From: Oidiodendron maius Zn
Taxonomy: Eukaryota; Ascomycota; Leotiomycetes; Myxotrichaceae
Length of the DNA: 64,000 nucleotides
Direction of reading: 5' to 3'
Assembly: GCA_000827325.1 (NCBI GenBank)
Contig: KN832872.1
Span: 1,302,001 to 1,366,000 of the forward strand
The notes beneath the pieces are model-generated. The model saw nothing but the letters and a program-made list of their open reading frames with translations, was not told where the DNA came from and ran no database searches. Within the stretch, counting starts at the first letter, position 1; each line of letters begins with the position of its first letter. The position numbers were made by a program, and so were the translations under genes. Shown here in pieces: positions 23,521 through 33,858 of this stretch.

Positions 23521-24836
23521 GCAGTCTGTGGGGTAGGTGGTTCAGGCGCGTAGTCCGTGTATGAGGTCAGGTGATCAAATCAGGTGACTATTCAGTAGTC
23601 GGTTCAGTAAAGTGGTGGATTAACTACGGAGTATTCGGCGGCCGGACTGCGTAAAAAAAGGCGGTAAATAGCCTAATTAGGACTAGTACATTATGTAATA
23701 CCATACTCTGAATACAAGGGCCAATCACTGTAAAGTGGCTGCTAAGCGAAGGCTCTTGGCACCGGATTAGGGGATACATAAAATACTGTACATAAAACCC
23801 CAATAAAATATGCTCAGAACGATTGAAATTATGCCGTATCGAGCCAATAAAAGGGGCTGATGCTTCGGCGTTTCAGGGTAAAATTGCAAAATTTTTGCAG
23901 TACGCGGTAATATGGCCGACCCAAAGACAGGAGAATGAGAGCTGATAGAGACGGGGAGAGGGGAGCCAGATTAGTCCATTATTGAGATCAAGACCATTTC
24001 ATTATTACTCTGCTGATCTTATTTTTTCCCTATTTTTTTTTCTCCCAATGATCTTGTGGTAAGATAAGCCGCGCACAGATTCCACGCCGGCCTCCCGGCA
24101 CCCGCGGGAGCACCGGGCGAGTCTTAGATCATCATTTTAATTACTCTCCTCCATTCCAACCTCCTCCTCCCTCTCATCTCTCCTTCTGCCATTCCCATAG
24201 ACTTGGTTCACCTCCTCTTCCTTTCCTTCCTCTTCTTCTCTCCTCTCCTCAGCTCCACTCCTTCTCCCTCTCCTCCTCCTGCCAATCTTTCGGGCGCGCT
24301 CTCAGCATCTCCTGGTGCGATCGCCCACGTGGAGAGGACGCGCCTTCCTCGCAACGGACGGGAACTCCTCATCCACCTCGCGCTCCCATTGATCCTCCGG
24401 ATCGCGATCTGGTTGTCTCGGCCGGTATCTCGACGAGGCTCTAGTCGTCTTTCAATTTGCCATCTGTACGTATTCCCCCTCAACTTTATCGCGACCACTC
24501 TCCTGCCCTCAGGGTCTCAGGAGGTGGCTCCACTTTCCTGCGACCTCCTTTCTAAGCCGTTACTTTCTTTGCTGTAACTGCATTAACCTTTTCGCTCCCC
24601 TTTGTTGCTACTGTCCCGTTACTGACTATCATGATCAGCTTTTCAACTTGATTATCCCACGTTGTTGGGTTGACGAGCTATCGCCTGTCATTCCACCCCT
24701 TTGCGGCCCCCTTGACACACGGCACACGGTGCTCACGCGCACGTCCGATCACAAATAAAGATACTATTTTGTGTAGAATACTTGTACCGATGCATTGTAG
24801 ACCTTCGTCTAGCACGCTTCACCTTTAATATCGCCC
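23521..24836. other. Intergenic with long pyrimidine-rich leader of LCB2
   Basis: The first 250 bp look like further repeat debris and include the 28-bp repeat copy 2. From about 24140 to 24290 the plus strand is strongly CT-rich (runs of CTCCTCC/TCTTC), a common feature of fungal core promoters and 5' leaders upstream of highly expressed genes. An ORF in this tract (24203-24577) is composition-driven and not called. Confidence 0.55.
23748..23775 (+). repeat. 28-bp direct repeat, copy 2
   Basis: Second copy of the repeat at 18682-18709, with three mismatches, lying about 320 bp beyond the last recognisable piggyBac coding sequence. It may be part of a dispersed repeat family; the extent of similarity outside the 28 bp is not obvious by eye. 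Confidence 0.7.
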
Positions 24837-26876
24837 ATGTTCACGATGCCTCAAAGACTCCCTCGAAATCCATTTGCTAGTTCTACCCCGACGGCAATCC
24901 CCATCTCCGAGAAGCCCTCCACGCGTCGGCCCTCTTCCTCCAAGGGCAACAGATTGTCCCAGCTCTTCTCCACCTCTCCCAAGAGCAAAGAGCACCAGGC
25001 CGCCCAAGCCGCCATTATATCTGCTGCGGCAGCCCAGCAGCAGCGGCTTCTCAACAACCCATCTCCCCAGATTAACGCGTCAGGTTTGTCGCTGCCATCC
25101 ATCTCCTTGTCTACAGCCTCTGTAGGAGAGAACAATATGGACGAGCCCGCAACGACTCTCTTCCAGCCCCCCTCGGTCGCAGAGGCCAAGAGACAAACCC
25201 GCATCGAGGCACAGTTTGGCCCTCTTGGGAGCCAGGGCCATCGATATGTGAGCAAGCATACTGGTGGGGATCTGCGGCCGCCGATCATGGATGAGCCACC
25301 TTACTTCTACCTTCTGACGACTTATGTCAGCTATCTGATCTTGATCATCTTTGGCCACGTTAGGGATTTCTTTGGCAAGCGATTCAAGCCAAATCACTAT
25401 AGGCATCTTAAGGCCGCCAACGGATATGCTGCTCTTAATAGTGACTTTGATAATTTCTACGTCCGGCGTCTGAAAATGCGACTAGACGATTGCTTTGCCC
25501 GTCCAACCACTGGCGTCCCGGGGCGCTACATCACGTTGATGGACCGAAAGTCTAATGACTTCAATGAGACTTTCCAGTTTACTGGCACCTTCACAGAGAC
25601 TCTTAACATGAGCTCCTACAACTATCTCGGCTTTGCCCAGTCTGAAGGCCCATGTGCAGATGCTGTGGAGGAGACGATCAGGAAGTATGGTATTAGTGCG
25701 GCGAGTCCTCGTGGAGACTCAGGCACTTCTGATCTGGCTTTGGAGGTTGAAGATAGGATTGCCAAGTTCGTTGGAAAGCCAGCGGCGATGGTCTTTTCGA
25801 TGGGCTTCGTAACCAATGCCTCGTCCTTCCCCGCGTTGGTCGGTAAAGGCTGTTTGATTATCTCGGACGAATTGAACCACGCCTCCATCCGTATCGGCGC
25901 TCGTCTATCGGGAGCCATGATCAGCTCGTTCAAGCACAACGATATGAACGACTTGGAAAAGAGGCTGCGGGAGATGATCTCTCAGGGTCAGCCGCGTACA
26001 CATCGGCCTTGGAAGAAGATCTTGATAGTCGTCGAAGGTCTCTACTCTATGGAGGGAACGATGTGCGATCTTCCCGGCCTTCTGAAGCTGAAGAAGCGAT
26101 ACAAATTCAATCTCTTCGTCGACGAAGCCCACTCCATCGGAGCTCTGGGTCCTACTGGCCGTGGCGTCTGCGACTACTTCGGCATTGATCCCTCGGAGGT
26201 GGATGTCCTTATGGGTACGCTAACAAAATCCTTTGGCGCAAATGGCGGATACATTGCTGCCGAGCAGCACATTATTGACAAGCTCCGAGCCTCCAATGCA
26301 GCGACAATGTATGGCGAGTCGCCCACTCCCCCAGTCCTGATGCAGATTCTCGCCGCGCTCAAGATCATCTCTGGCGAGCTTGTACCAGGCCAGGGCGAGG
26401 AGCGTCTTCAACGTATTGCATTCAACTCCCGCTACCTTCGCCTTGGATTGAAACGTCTGGGTTACATTGTTTATGGCCACGACGACTCTCCGATCATCCC
26501 AGTCGTCCTCTACAACCCTGGCAAGATGCCTGCTTTCTCGCACGAGATGCTGAGGCGAAAGATTTCGGTGGTCGTTGTTGGCTACCCTGCCACTCCCCTC
26601 ATCTTATCTCGTGCCCGTTTCTGTGTTTCCGCAGCCCACAATAAAGATGACATGGATCGCCTCCTGGCCGCCTGCGACGAGGTCGGAAACATACTGCAGC
26701 TGAAATTCTCAACCGGTGTGGCAGGCGGCTTGGAAAACCCCCCTGAGGATCTGACATCGGAAGAGGAAGAATGGAACAAAACCGATGGGCTACAAGCCCC
26801 GATTAAGCCACCCCGCTGGGGCCTTCGGGAAGTCATTGCCAATGGCGTCCAGGATATCAAGAAGCCCCTTCGATAA
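24837..26876 (+). CDS. LCB2: Serine palmitoyltransferase subunit 2
   Basis: Single exon, 679 aa. Lcb2 is the PLP-bearing catalytic subunit that, with Lcb1 in the ER membrane, condenses serine and palmitoyl-CoA as the first step of sphingolipid synthesis. Seen: a Ser/Pro-rich N-terminal extension of about 150 residues, a hydrophobic segment near residues 155-175 (YVSYLILIIFGHV), then the alpha-oxoamine synthase fold. Landmarks are NMSSYNYLGFA, SPRGDSGTSDLALEVE, DELNHASIRIGARLSG, EGLYSMEGTMCDLPGL, FVDEAHSIGALG (PLP-binding Asp and His) and GTLTKSFGANGGY, whose Lys464 forms the internal aldimine. The late VVVVGYPATPL matches the Lcb2-specific region. The second Met (MPQRLPRNPF, codon 4) is an equally possible start. 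The N-terminal extension is longer than in yeast but usual in filamentous fungi. Confidence 0.96.
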   Translation: MFTMPQRLPRNPFASSTPTAIPISEKPSTRRPSSSKGNRLSQLFSTSPKSKEHQAAQAAIISAAAAQQQRLLNNPSPQINASGLSLPSISLSTASVGENNMDEPATTLFQPPSVAEAKRQTRIEAQFGPLGSQGHRYVSKHTGGDLRPPIMDEPPYFYLLTTYVSYLILIIFGHVRDFFGKRFKPNHYRHLKAANGYAALNSDFDNFYVRRLKMRLDDCFARPTTGVPGRYITLMDRKSNDFNETFQFTGTFTETLNMSSYNYLGFAQSEGPCADAVEETIRKYGISAASPRGDSGTSDLALEVEDRIAKFVGKPAAMVFSMGFVTNASSFPALVGKGCLIISDELNHASIRIGARLSGAMISSFKHNDMNDLEKRLREMISQGQPRTHRPWKKILIVVEGLYSMEGTMCDLPGLLKLKKRYKFNLFVDEAHSIGALGPTGRGVCDYFGIDPSEVDVLMGTLTKSFGANGGYIAAEQHIIDKLRASNAATMYGESPTPPVLMQILAALKIISGELVPGQGEERLQRIAFNSRYLRLGLKRLGYIVYGHDDSPIIPVVLYNPGKMPAFSHEMLRRKISVVVVGYPATPLILSRARFCVSAAHNKDDMDRLLAACDEVGNILQLKFSTGVAGGLENPPEDLTSEEEEWNKTDGLQAPIKPPRWGLREVIANGVQDIKKPLR

Positions 26877-29329
26877 TCTGACCCTGGTTTCGAACCCGTC
26901 GCCCTGCACTGGTATCACCTCAAGACGGGCGTGCCAACTGCCCGGACCGACCCATTCGAACCCCCGCCGCCATGGAAGTGAGCCAAGATCGTAACTCGGC
27001 CTTACCCCCTTGGTCAAACGTGTTAATAATGTACAATACCCTTTCTTGTCAATCGTTTAGCGTGACACATTTGTACGCAGGGGATGGCCTCCCCTTTACC
27101 ATCAGTGTCACATCAATTTGGGGACGACTGCATTGTGGATGCATACCTTTGGCGTCTCTAAGAATTCTTTTTTTTCTGACATGTGGACCCTCTACGTGAC
27201 GAGGCGCCCTCTTTTACCTTACTTAATTTTAATGGTCCGACAAAGCTTTGGATGGGAAGGGAAGGACAGGAACTGTTGCACATAGGAATTGGGACCGGCG
27301 ATACGAGGGGTTCAGGCGAAGATACAGTAAAGTAGCAGACGATGATGATAGAGAACATAATCTCGATAGATGAGACAATGAAAGCTCAATTGCTTCTACT
27401 TCTCTGGTCTCACGTTGCACCGTGTTTGCTTCCCTTCGAATGGAGATTCTAAGAACGCATTCGGAGATTCAAGCAGGACAGGTCATCGCCTTACGCAATG
27501 AGGCTCTGAGCGCCCGTTGTACAACAAGAATAGCTGTTTTGCCACTGTTTACACGAAATCACGATCCCGTATGACGAAGTAGTCAAACTTTGTTGCCAAT
27601 GTACAACAGCCGGATAGCCTCTTCCGTAGACCTCGTGGGCAAGGCGGGCTTGTTCAGACAAATGCTCACCGACTGTTTCACCACGCACGTCATAACTGTT
27701 TCTACACCTCCTCGACGTAAATGAACAGAAGAAAACGGCCAATGGTGCTGGATCCCGAGCCAAACAGGCCACTGTGTCACCGCACCGCAAGAGAGCGGTG
27801 CTACCTAAATTATTTATACAGGTTGACACTAAATCCCCTCCGATGCGAGGCAGCATGCGCGATCGCGAGGCTCTTTGTAGGACCTTACTTGGCCCGGATA
27901 AAAGAAAGGGAATGGTGATAGAGGGTTACATCAGCCGCAGAGTAACCGGGCGCTGTGGGGTTACGCTGCATGCGTGCACATGTCCTCAAGGAGAACAGCA
28001 GCAGAGGGAAGGGACGCTCCCGATCGTATCTCACACCGGATTGCCCTCGCGTATGTACATGAGATGCGAGGCAGTGTCATCGATGGCTCTGCAGCCTTGA
28101 AAGGACCAGGACGGGGGCTGCAACGCCCGGTTGCTACAAGAGCCTGTCAGCTGCTCGACGCGGAACCGAGGGAACGGCGCATCGCGTTGGTTGGGTACAG
28201 TAATGCGAGCTTTACATGAGGATCTGCTTTTGGGGCGCTGTGTGTTGTGCAGATACAGTATGTAGAGGCCACCCAGATCATATGCGGGGCGTTGGCATGC
28301 GCCCAGCTGAGCAAGGGACGGCGCGAGGGAAATCAAAGGTAGCGGCGTCGCCGGTGATGGGAAAGGGATTGGCGTTGCATGAAGTGTGGCTTTGCCAGAC
28401 GATATCAGCAGGGCGTGCGTGCTGGCCCGGGCTGGGCGATACTGCATTCCCAATGGTATGGGGAGTGGAGGTGTTTGATAACGAACGGCCACTGCTGAGA
28501 CCGCCTTCCCTTCAGCGCTGGTCTCTGGCGGGTTAAATCACGCAGAGGCTTTTGCTGAACCAACGGACCCGTGGGGATGCAGTCGTGGCTCTACTCCTTC
28601 TCTTTGGCAGGCGGGTTAATTGTTCCGGGAGGATTCTGGACTCTCTCGTGTTCGCTTTGGCAAGTCCTACTGTATAGTGCCGGGTTTGGTGGTTATCGCC
28701 GTGCGCTTCAAGAGCTGGGGTCCGGTGGGGTCGAGGATACCACAAATGAGGGGATTGGGGATGAGGGGGTGAGGGGCTGTTTCTCTTCGGCACGTCTTGA
28801 CCAGGACGCGACCCAGATGATCAAATGCCCCATCGAGAAAACCCAGGTGTCCTGTCATGGATGCCCGCAGGTGGCTCCTCGTCCAGTTCCTTCGTACGGC
28901 CGCAGATATCGCCAAGTCTTCCCCTCGCGACGAGCGTGAGGCTCATCACACCCATCACACCGTAACCCGTCGCCCACACGGCTGCCTGGTCGTGTTGGCT
29001 GCGGGACTGGGGGACGGACGTGTTGCATTGGCCATCCTCCATTTGTACTCGGTATGCGGGGGCAGGCTGATGCTGAACGCCCGACTGATATCCTGTCCGT
29101 TCTATAGGCCTACGCTGCTACCTGCATCGACCGCCTTACTCTCTGCAGGACCGAAGGAATCACATAGATTATCGCCCCGGAACTCTAGTCTTAAGTAGTT
29201 AACTGGCTCTCGTAGCCACCATTTCCACTCCTGCGATCTCAACTTCCCCACCTAACACCAAAGAGCGGTCTTGTCGTCGCCTCAATCGGCTTCATCTAGT
29301 ATCAACTACAACCTCTCGATATCCTCACC
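26877..29329. other. 2.4-kb intergenic region, no gene seen
   Basis: Separates LCB2 from the next gene. The middle (about 27.7-29.1 kb) is GC-rich with many overlapping ORFs of 60-150 codons in all frames, none with a recognisable motif or paired splice sites. Promoter of the 29330 gene lies at the right edge. Confidence 0.5.
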
Positions 29330-30649
29330 ATGGCGGGTAGAGATGACCACCCGCCGCCTCCGCCGCCGCCCCCGGAACCAAGACACTTCGGTCCGGGTGG
29401 CCCGCCCCGTGCTCCTCTTGGGCGGGGACAAGGCGGCCCTCCACCCCCGAATGTGAGACCACCGGGTATGCAGGGAGGGCAGCCATTTCCGCCCCAAATG
29501 CGACCGCCGATGAGCTCGACACACTTTGTTGACCTCACCCAAAGGGCGCCGCTTGACGAAGATGCATGCAAGAAGAAATTGACCACATATAAAGCAATTT
29601 CAGTCCGGAGGGCTCTGCCCCCTGACGGGAAGAAGGACAAAGCTACTTGGGCCAAGTGCAACCACACGGAAGAGTTGTTGACCCAGGAGGAAATTATGAA
29701 ACAGATTAAGAAGTTGAACGACGTCCGCTCCCCTGTGGATAAGAGACAAAATCTCAGTGTGACGGAGAAGAAACAAAAACTAAGAACCTACCAGCAGAGC
29801 CAGGTCTCCAAGGTCATAGACGACTTAAGGGTTCGAGATGGCAATCTCGACTATGAATGGACGCTTGTGCAGATAGACCAAAAATTCCAGCCCGCTCCGA
29901 GAAACCAGAAAGAAACAACCGTCATCACGGTTTATGCCAAGCGTGCTCCTCGTCCCGACATCAATCCAGGTCACATGTATCAAGCTATTGAGAAGGCTAA
30001 AGCCGAGAGAATGAAGGAGATGAACAAACCACCTCAGCCTCTACCTGAGCGAATAGACGAACCGATACTTGTGAGCGGAGGAAAGAAGTCGGGCAAGAAA
30101 GGGAGGAAGAAGTATCATGATGATACAAGCAGCTATAGTGCATCTTCCAGCGACAGCGAGAGTGGCTCGGACTACAGCAGCTCCGCAAACACAACCATCA
30201 GCAGCAGGTCGGGCCGACATTCAAGGAGATATAGTCATGGAGGGCGGCGAGCTCGAAGTCACAGCCGACCTCGGGAGCATCGGAGAAGCTACATTATCGA
30301 CAGCCGTGTTCCTACCTCTCCAGTCCTCCTGCAGCCACCCTATGTGCCCGACGTTCCACGAGCGGGCCCTACACCTGAGGACGTAGCCGCAGCATACCAA
30401 GCTGGGAAGATCGATGCCGACGCCGAGAGATTTGGACTCGATCGCTATGTGGCTCCGCGCGTGAGACCTATCGTCTACAATGGATATGGCGACAGGTATC
30501 CAGTAGATCTTCGCTACCCAGATGACAGATACGCCGACGAGCTTCGCCAACGAGAAGAGGACCGTCTCTTGCGACGAGAGAGATATGTCGATCCTTTCGC
30601 CCCCCGCCCATTCTATCGCCGATATCCTCCGAGTGACGGCAGCTATTGA
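29330..30649 (+). CDS. Uncharacterised protein: Pro-rich N-terminus, basic middle, Ser/Arg-rich region
   Basis: Single-exon ORF of 439 aa. I do not recognise a named family. Residues 1-65 are Pro/Gly-rich, with a run of eight prolines after DDH. Residues 65-235 are the most ordered part, charged and probably helical (FVDLTQRAPLDEDACKKKL, EELLTQEEIMKQIKKLND, VIDDLRVRDGNLDYEWTLVQID). A basic KKSGKKGRKKYHDD block is followed by a Ser/Asp-rich run and an RS-like stretch (GRHSRRYSHGGRRARSHSRPREHRR). The C-terminus is rich in Tyr and Arg (DRYPVDLRYPDDRYADEL). The composition resembles nuclear RNA-associated proteins, which is only an inference. The CT-rich leader and lack of introns support the start at MAGRDDH. 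Confidence 0.8.
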   Translation: MAGRDDHPPPPPPPPEPRHFGPGGPPRAPLGRGQGGPPPPNVRPPGMQGGQPFPPQMRPPMSSTHFVDLTQRAPLDEDACKKKLTTYKAISVRRALPPDGKKDKATWAKCNHTEELLTQEEIMKQIKKLNDVRSPVDKRQNLSVTEKKQKLRTYQQSQVSKVIDDLRVRDGNLDYEWTLVQIDQKFQPAPRNQKETTVITVYAKRAPRPDINPGHMYQAIEKAKAERMKEMNKPPQPLPERIDEPILVSGGKKSGKKGRKKYHDDTSSYSASSSDSESGSDYSSSANTTISSRSGRHSRRYSHGGRRARSHSRPREHRRSYIIDSRVPTSPVLLQPPYVPDVPRAGPTPEDVAAAYQAGKIDADAERFGLDRYVAPRVRPIVYNGYGDRYPVDLRYPDDRYADELRQREEDRLLRRERYVDPFAPRPFYRRYPPSDGSY

Positions 30650-31412
30650 GCGCGTCTTCATCGATGAAATGTTATTGTAAATTTGTCTCCTGTATAACTC
30701 GAAAAATGGATTGGGAGGCTTGAGTGCGGTCTTTCTCCTTTGTATAAAACGTTTTTAGCGAGGTCTTTTGATGGCAATTGGATCTGTAATGGTGGTAACC
30801 TGTTTAATGACGTCACGGTCTTCTTGGATATGAGGAATTGGAGTTTGTGGATACCTCTTGACCACGCAACTAACGTGAGTCTGGAACCAGGCCCGACTGC
30901 GAACCATCAATGCCGGTGAGGTATTCCTTTCTGCATATTTGGCAATTTTTAAATAAATTGGAAAAGCTCAAACCAAATAAGAATACATCTTAAGAGCCTG
31001 AAGCGAAACAATAAACGTATACAATGCGTGATGATAATTTTTGCCAGTCCGAGTTCATGGATTGGGAAATTAATTCCTGCATATCTGTGACCAGGTTTGT
31101 GGCAATACAACTCTCGATGCTTGGGTACTGTATCTTGTTCAGGGTCTTAAGTGTTGACTGCCATAGAGATGCAGCTTGCAGTCATGTGATGACCAAATGA
31201 ATTTTATGCCTGAAATATCAGGGACCAATAATAATATTGTTTCTTTGGTGGGGCATTCATTCTCTCATCCCACCTGGATGTTGAGTCTCCGATTAGTACC
31301 GAAGGGTTACCGGACATCGTTTGCTTTTAAACATCAGGCTGCCCCTAACCGGAATCCCCAAGACCCTTCAATCCACTCAAGAACATCTCCGAACAATTGA
31401 TCAAATTCCACT
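30650..31412. other. Intergenic, promoter of triosephosphate isomerase
   Basis: AT-rich 3' flank of the preceding gene followed by the TPI upstream region. No further gene or RNA feature recognised. Confidence 0.5.
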
Positions 31413-32367
31413 ATGCCTCGCCAATTCTTTGTCGGAGGTAACTTCAAGATGTGAGCTTCCGTCGCCAACTGTTCCTGCGGCCAAGCAGCTTGTGACTTCG
31501 TGACACTAATGATCTATAGGAATGGCTCTGTTGAGGCCATTAAAAAGATTATTGGAAATCTTAATTCGGCCGACCTGGATCCCAAGACTGGTTCGTAAAG
31601 ATTTTGCTTCTTGTCCCTGCCAAACGCCTCTGTGGTTTGTACAATGGATTTCAACTTCGGTCTAAGACAAGCTCTTTTGTAGCTGCAGACCCATACAAAA
31701 CATCGAAAAGTTGCTGATTTGGTTCCGTGTAGAGGTTGTAATAGCGCCCCCAGCACTCTATCTCCTCCTCACTCGTGAACACCTCAAGCCCGGCATTGAG
31801 GTTGCGGCACAAAATGTCTTCGACAAGCCAAACGGTGCCTTCACTGGCGAGATCTCAGTCGACCAACTCAAAGACAGCAATATCACCTGGACACTTCTCG
31901 GACACTCCGAGCGCCGTGTGATTCTGCAGGAAGATGACGCCTTTGTAGCGTCAAAGACAAAGGCTGCTCTCGATGGTGGAATCGGAGTCATCTTCTGTTG
32001 CGGCGAATCCCTCGAACAAAGAGAGTCCAGCAAGACCATAGAGGTTGTCACGACACAGCTCAGGGCTATCAAGGAGAAGATCGCAGACTGGTCGAAGATT
32101 GTCATCGCATACGAGCCAATCTGGGCCATCGGCACTGGCAAGGTTGCTTCCACTGAGCAAGCCCAGGAGGTCCATGCTGCAATCAGAGCATGGTTGAAGA
32201 AGGAGGTCAGCGATAAGGTTGCGGATGAGACTAGAATCATCTACGGAGGAAGTGTCAGTGAGAAGAACTGCAAGGATCTAAGCAAGCAGCCAGACATTGA
32301 CGGCTTCTTGGTAGGCGGCGCTTCTCTGAAACCCGCTTTCACCGATATTATTAACAGCCGTCTATGA
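31413..32367 (+). CDS. TPI1: Triosephosphate isomerase
   Basis: Predicted 247 aa from three exons (31413-31450, 31520-31590, 31733-32367). It interconverts dihydroxyacetone phosphate and glyceraldehyde-3-phosphate in glycolysis. All catalytic elements are visible: FVGGNFKMNG with the active-site Asn and Lys (split by the first intron at the Met codon), TLLGHSERR with the electrophilic His, IAYEPIWAIGTG with the catalytic Glu followed by the flexible loop, and the phosphate-binding YGGSVS and FLVGGASL. The second intron (31591-31732, 142 nt) uses a weak GTTCGT donor but the join KTEVVIAPP is exactly what the family requires. Length matches the usual 248 residues. Confidence 0.96.
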
Positions 32368-32599
32368 GTTTCCGGTCCCTTGAATGGAGTCTTTCTCTAT
32401 AAAATGGAATGGATGATGAATTAGAGATGTACTTGGGCTAGTCAAGCGTTTTCAACAAGTGAATCATACTGAATAGTAGCCGCACTCTTTCGGAAAAGGG
32501 GTGAATGTCTTGTCAAAACTTTTAATATAAGTGACCAGACACTTTATGGACTGCAAAGCTTACATAACATACGCGATCACTTAAGCAAATTATGTCCTG

Positions 32600-32893
32600 A
32601 TGCCCATGGACGCACTGAGGCTGCTTCAGCCTCTCCCTGCTCTGACTCGCTACTTCGCCGGATTCATCCTAGAACAAGTCGGAAACTTCAAATCTAGATC
32701 AATCGCCATTGGATTTATTTTCATGCTACTGATAGTCACATCAATAGTAGAAGCATTGGTCATCGGCGTCTTTCGCCTTATAAGGATAATCTTAATTGTG
32801 GCCTTGACTTCCTTGCTTGGCGCAGAATTATTCAGGTGGCTCCTGATCGACGCTCTCCGCAGGATGGAGAGAGTGGAGCTGCCCCAGATATAG
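32600..32893 (+). CDS. Possible small membrane protein
   Basis: Open frame of 97 codons, starting MPMDALRLLQPL, with two strongly hydrophobic segments (IGFIFMLLIVTSIVEALVIGV and IILIVALTSLLGAELF) and a charged tail. No homologue is recognised. The hydrophobic pattern is better than expected by chance, but the opposite strand is also open over most of the same bases, so this may be spurious. Confidence 0.3.
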   Translation: MPMDALRLLQPLPALTRYFAGFILEQVGNFKSRSIAIGFIFMLLIVTSIVEALVIGVFRLIRIILIVALTSLLGAELFRWLLIDALRRMERVELPQI

Positions 32894-33096
32894 AAGACTG
32901 AAATCATGGGCATATAATGAAAGAGATATCTTTACTGGGTATGATGGAAGCAAAGGTTTTGGTATTTTTGCCTTTTATACATGTTCTGCCTCTTACTGAT
33001 ACAACTTAACCTATCGAGATGTACAGATTTCCAGCACTTGCCACTGCCCAAAACTCCATTAATACACTCGCAGACGTACAGCATCCTTCATGGTCT

Positions 33097-33618
33097 TCAA
33101 ACATGAATCCCACCCCCGTGATATGGACTCCACACACCCCTGACACTCTCGTTGATGCTTCTCACCGGCTTAGTGACCCTCTTCTGCTTCTCACCACTTG
33201 CATCTCGTAGAAGCTCTGCCTTCTCTAATATTTGCTCTTTCTGCAGGTTCCGCACGCAAATAGCTTTCTCTCGGCCATTGATATAATGCCCAATTATAAC
33301 GGGATGTCTTCGAGGCCGAGGCGAGACGGTCATCTCGACCTGGGGGTTGGCAGCAGCAAATTTTGCTAAGGTGTGGCGGAGGAAAGAACTGTAGGGGGTT
33401 ATCAGGTGGGGGATCTGAAGCGGAATCATAGGGTAGGACATACTTCATGCCTCTTGAGCTTCCAGCCCAGTCACAGTAGTGGAAATCAAGTCGTTTGCAT
33501 TGCAGAAGGAAGGCGCCGACGCCATTCTCGGAGACAGTTAGCAGATATATCATTGAATTCGCACCTCCTCAGTACCCACCTGGCCGACTGTTGCCTTTCT
33601 AATAGCCTGCACAGTCAT
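33097..33618 (-). CDS. MRPL51: Mitochondrial large-subunit ribosomal protein mL43 (yeast Mrpl51 type)
   Basis: Predicted 137 aa from three exons (33618-33580, 33526-33444, 33388-33097). It belongs to the L51/S25/CI-B8 thioredoxin-like family. Conserved family text is seen throughout: NGVGAFLLQCKRLDFHYCDW, AGSSRGMNSFLRH, AKFAAANPQVEMTVSPRPRR, HPVIIGHYINGREKAICVRN, AELLRDASGEK and NESVRGVWSPYHG. The short first exon MTVQAIRKATVGQ is joined across a 53-nt intron; the second intron is 55 nt. An ATG five nucleotides upstream is out of frame. The gene shares a promoter of about 240 bp with the divergent U1-70K gene. Confidence 0.93.
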
Positions 33619-33858
33619 GGCGCATGCCAATACTTGCAATTCGCTCGCAGATTATTACCCTCAATGAGGTCCTGTCAAGCTTGAGGGATATTTTAGCGGT
33701 CACGTGCTACCCGCGCTTCCCTGTCTAGTCGAAGCGACCTGCCTAACACCTTTTCTTTGCGACGCGACAATTTCCCAGATCCCATCCATCAACAGCCAGC
33801 TCTTGGAGCTGCGTATCAGATACCTTGAACTCCACGCGACTAAACAACAGCAGTCGCA
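33619..33858. promoter_or_regulatory. Shared divergent promoter of mL43 and U1-70K genes
   Basis: 240 bp separate the two start codons, so both core promoters must lie here. No specific factor site was identified beyond a CACGTG-like GTCACGTGC at about 33700. Confidence 0.6.

Noticed and set aside
24203-24577. 124-codon ORF upstream of LCB2
   Set aside because: It starts in the CT-rich leader, and its Ser/Pro/Leu content follows from base composition.
26880-26905. tRNA B-box-like GGTTCGAAACC on the minus strand
   Set aside because: The flanking bases cannot form a T-stem and no A box or acceptor stem is present.
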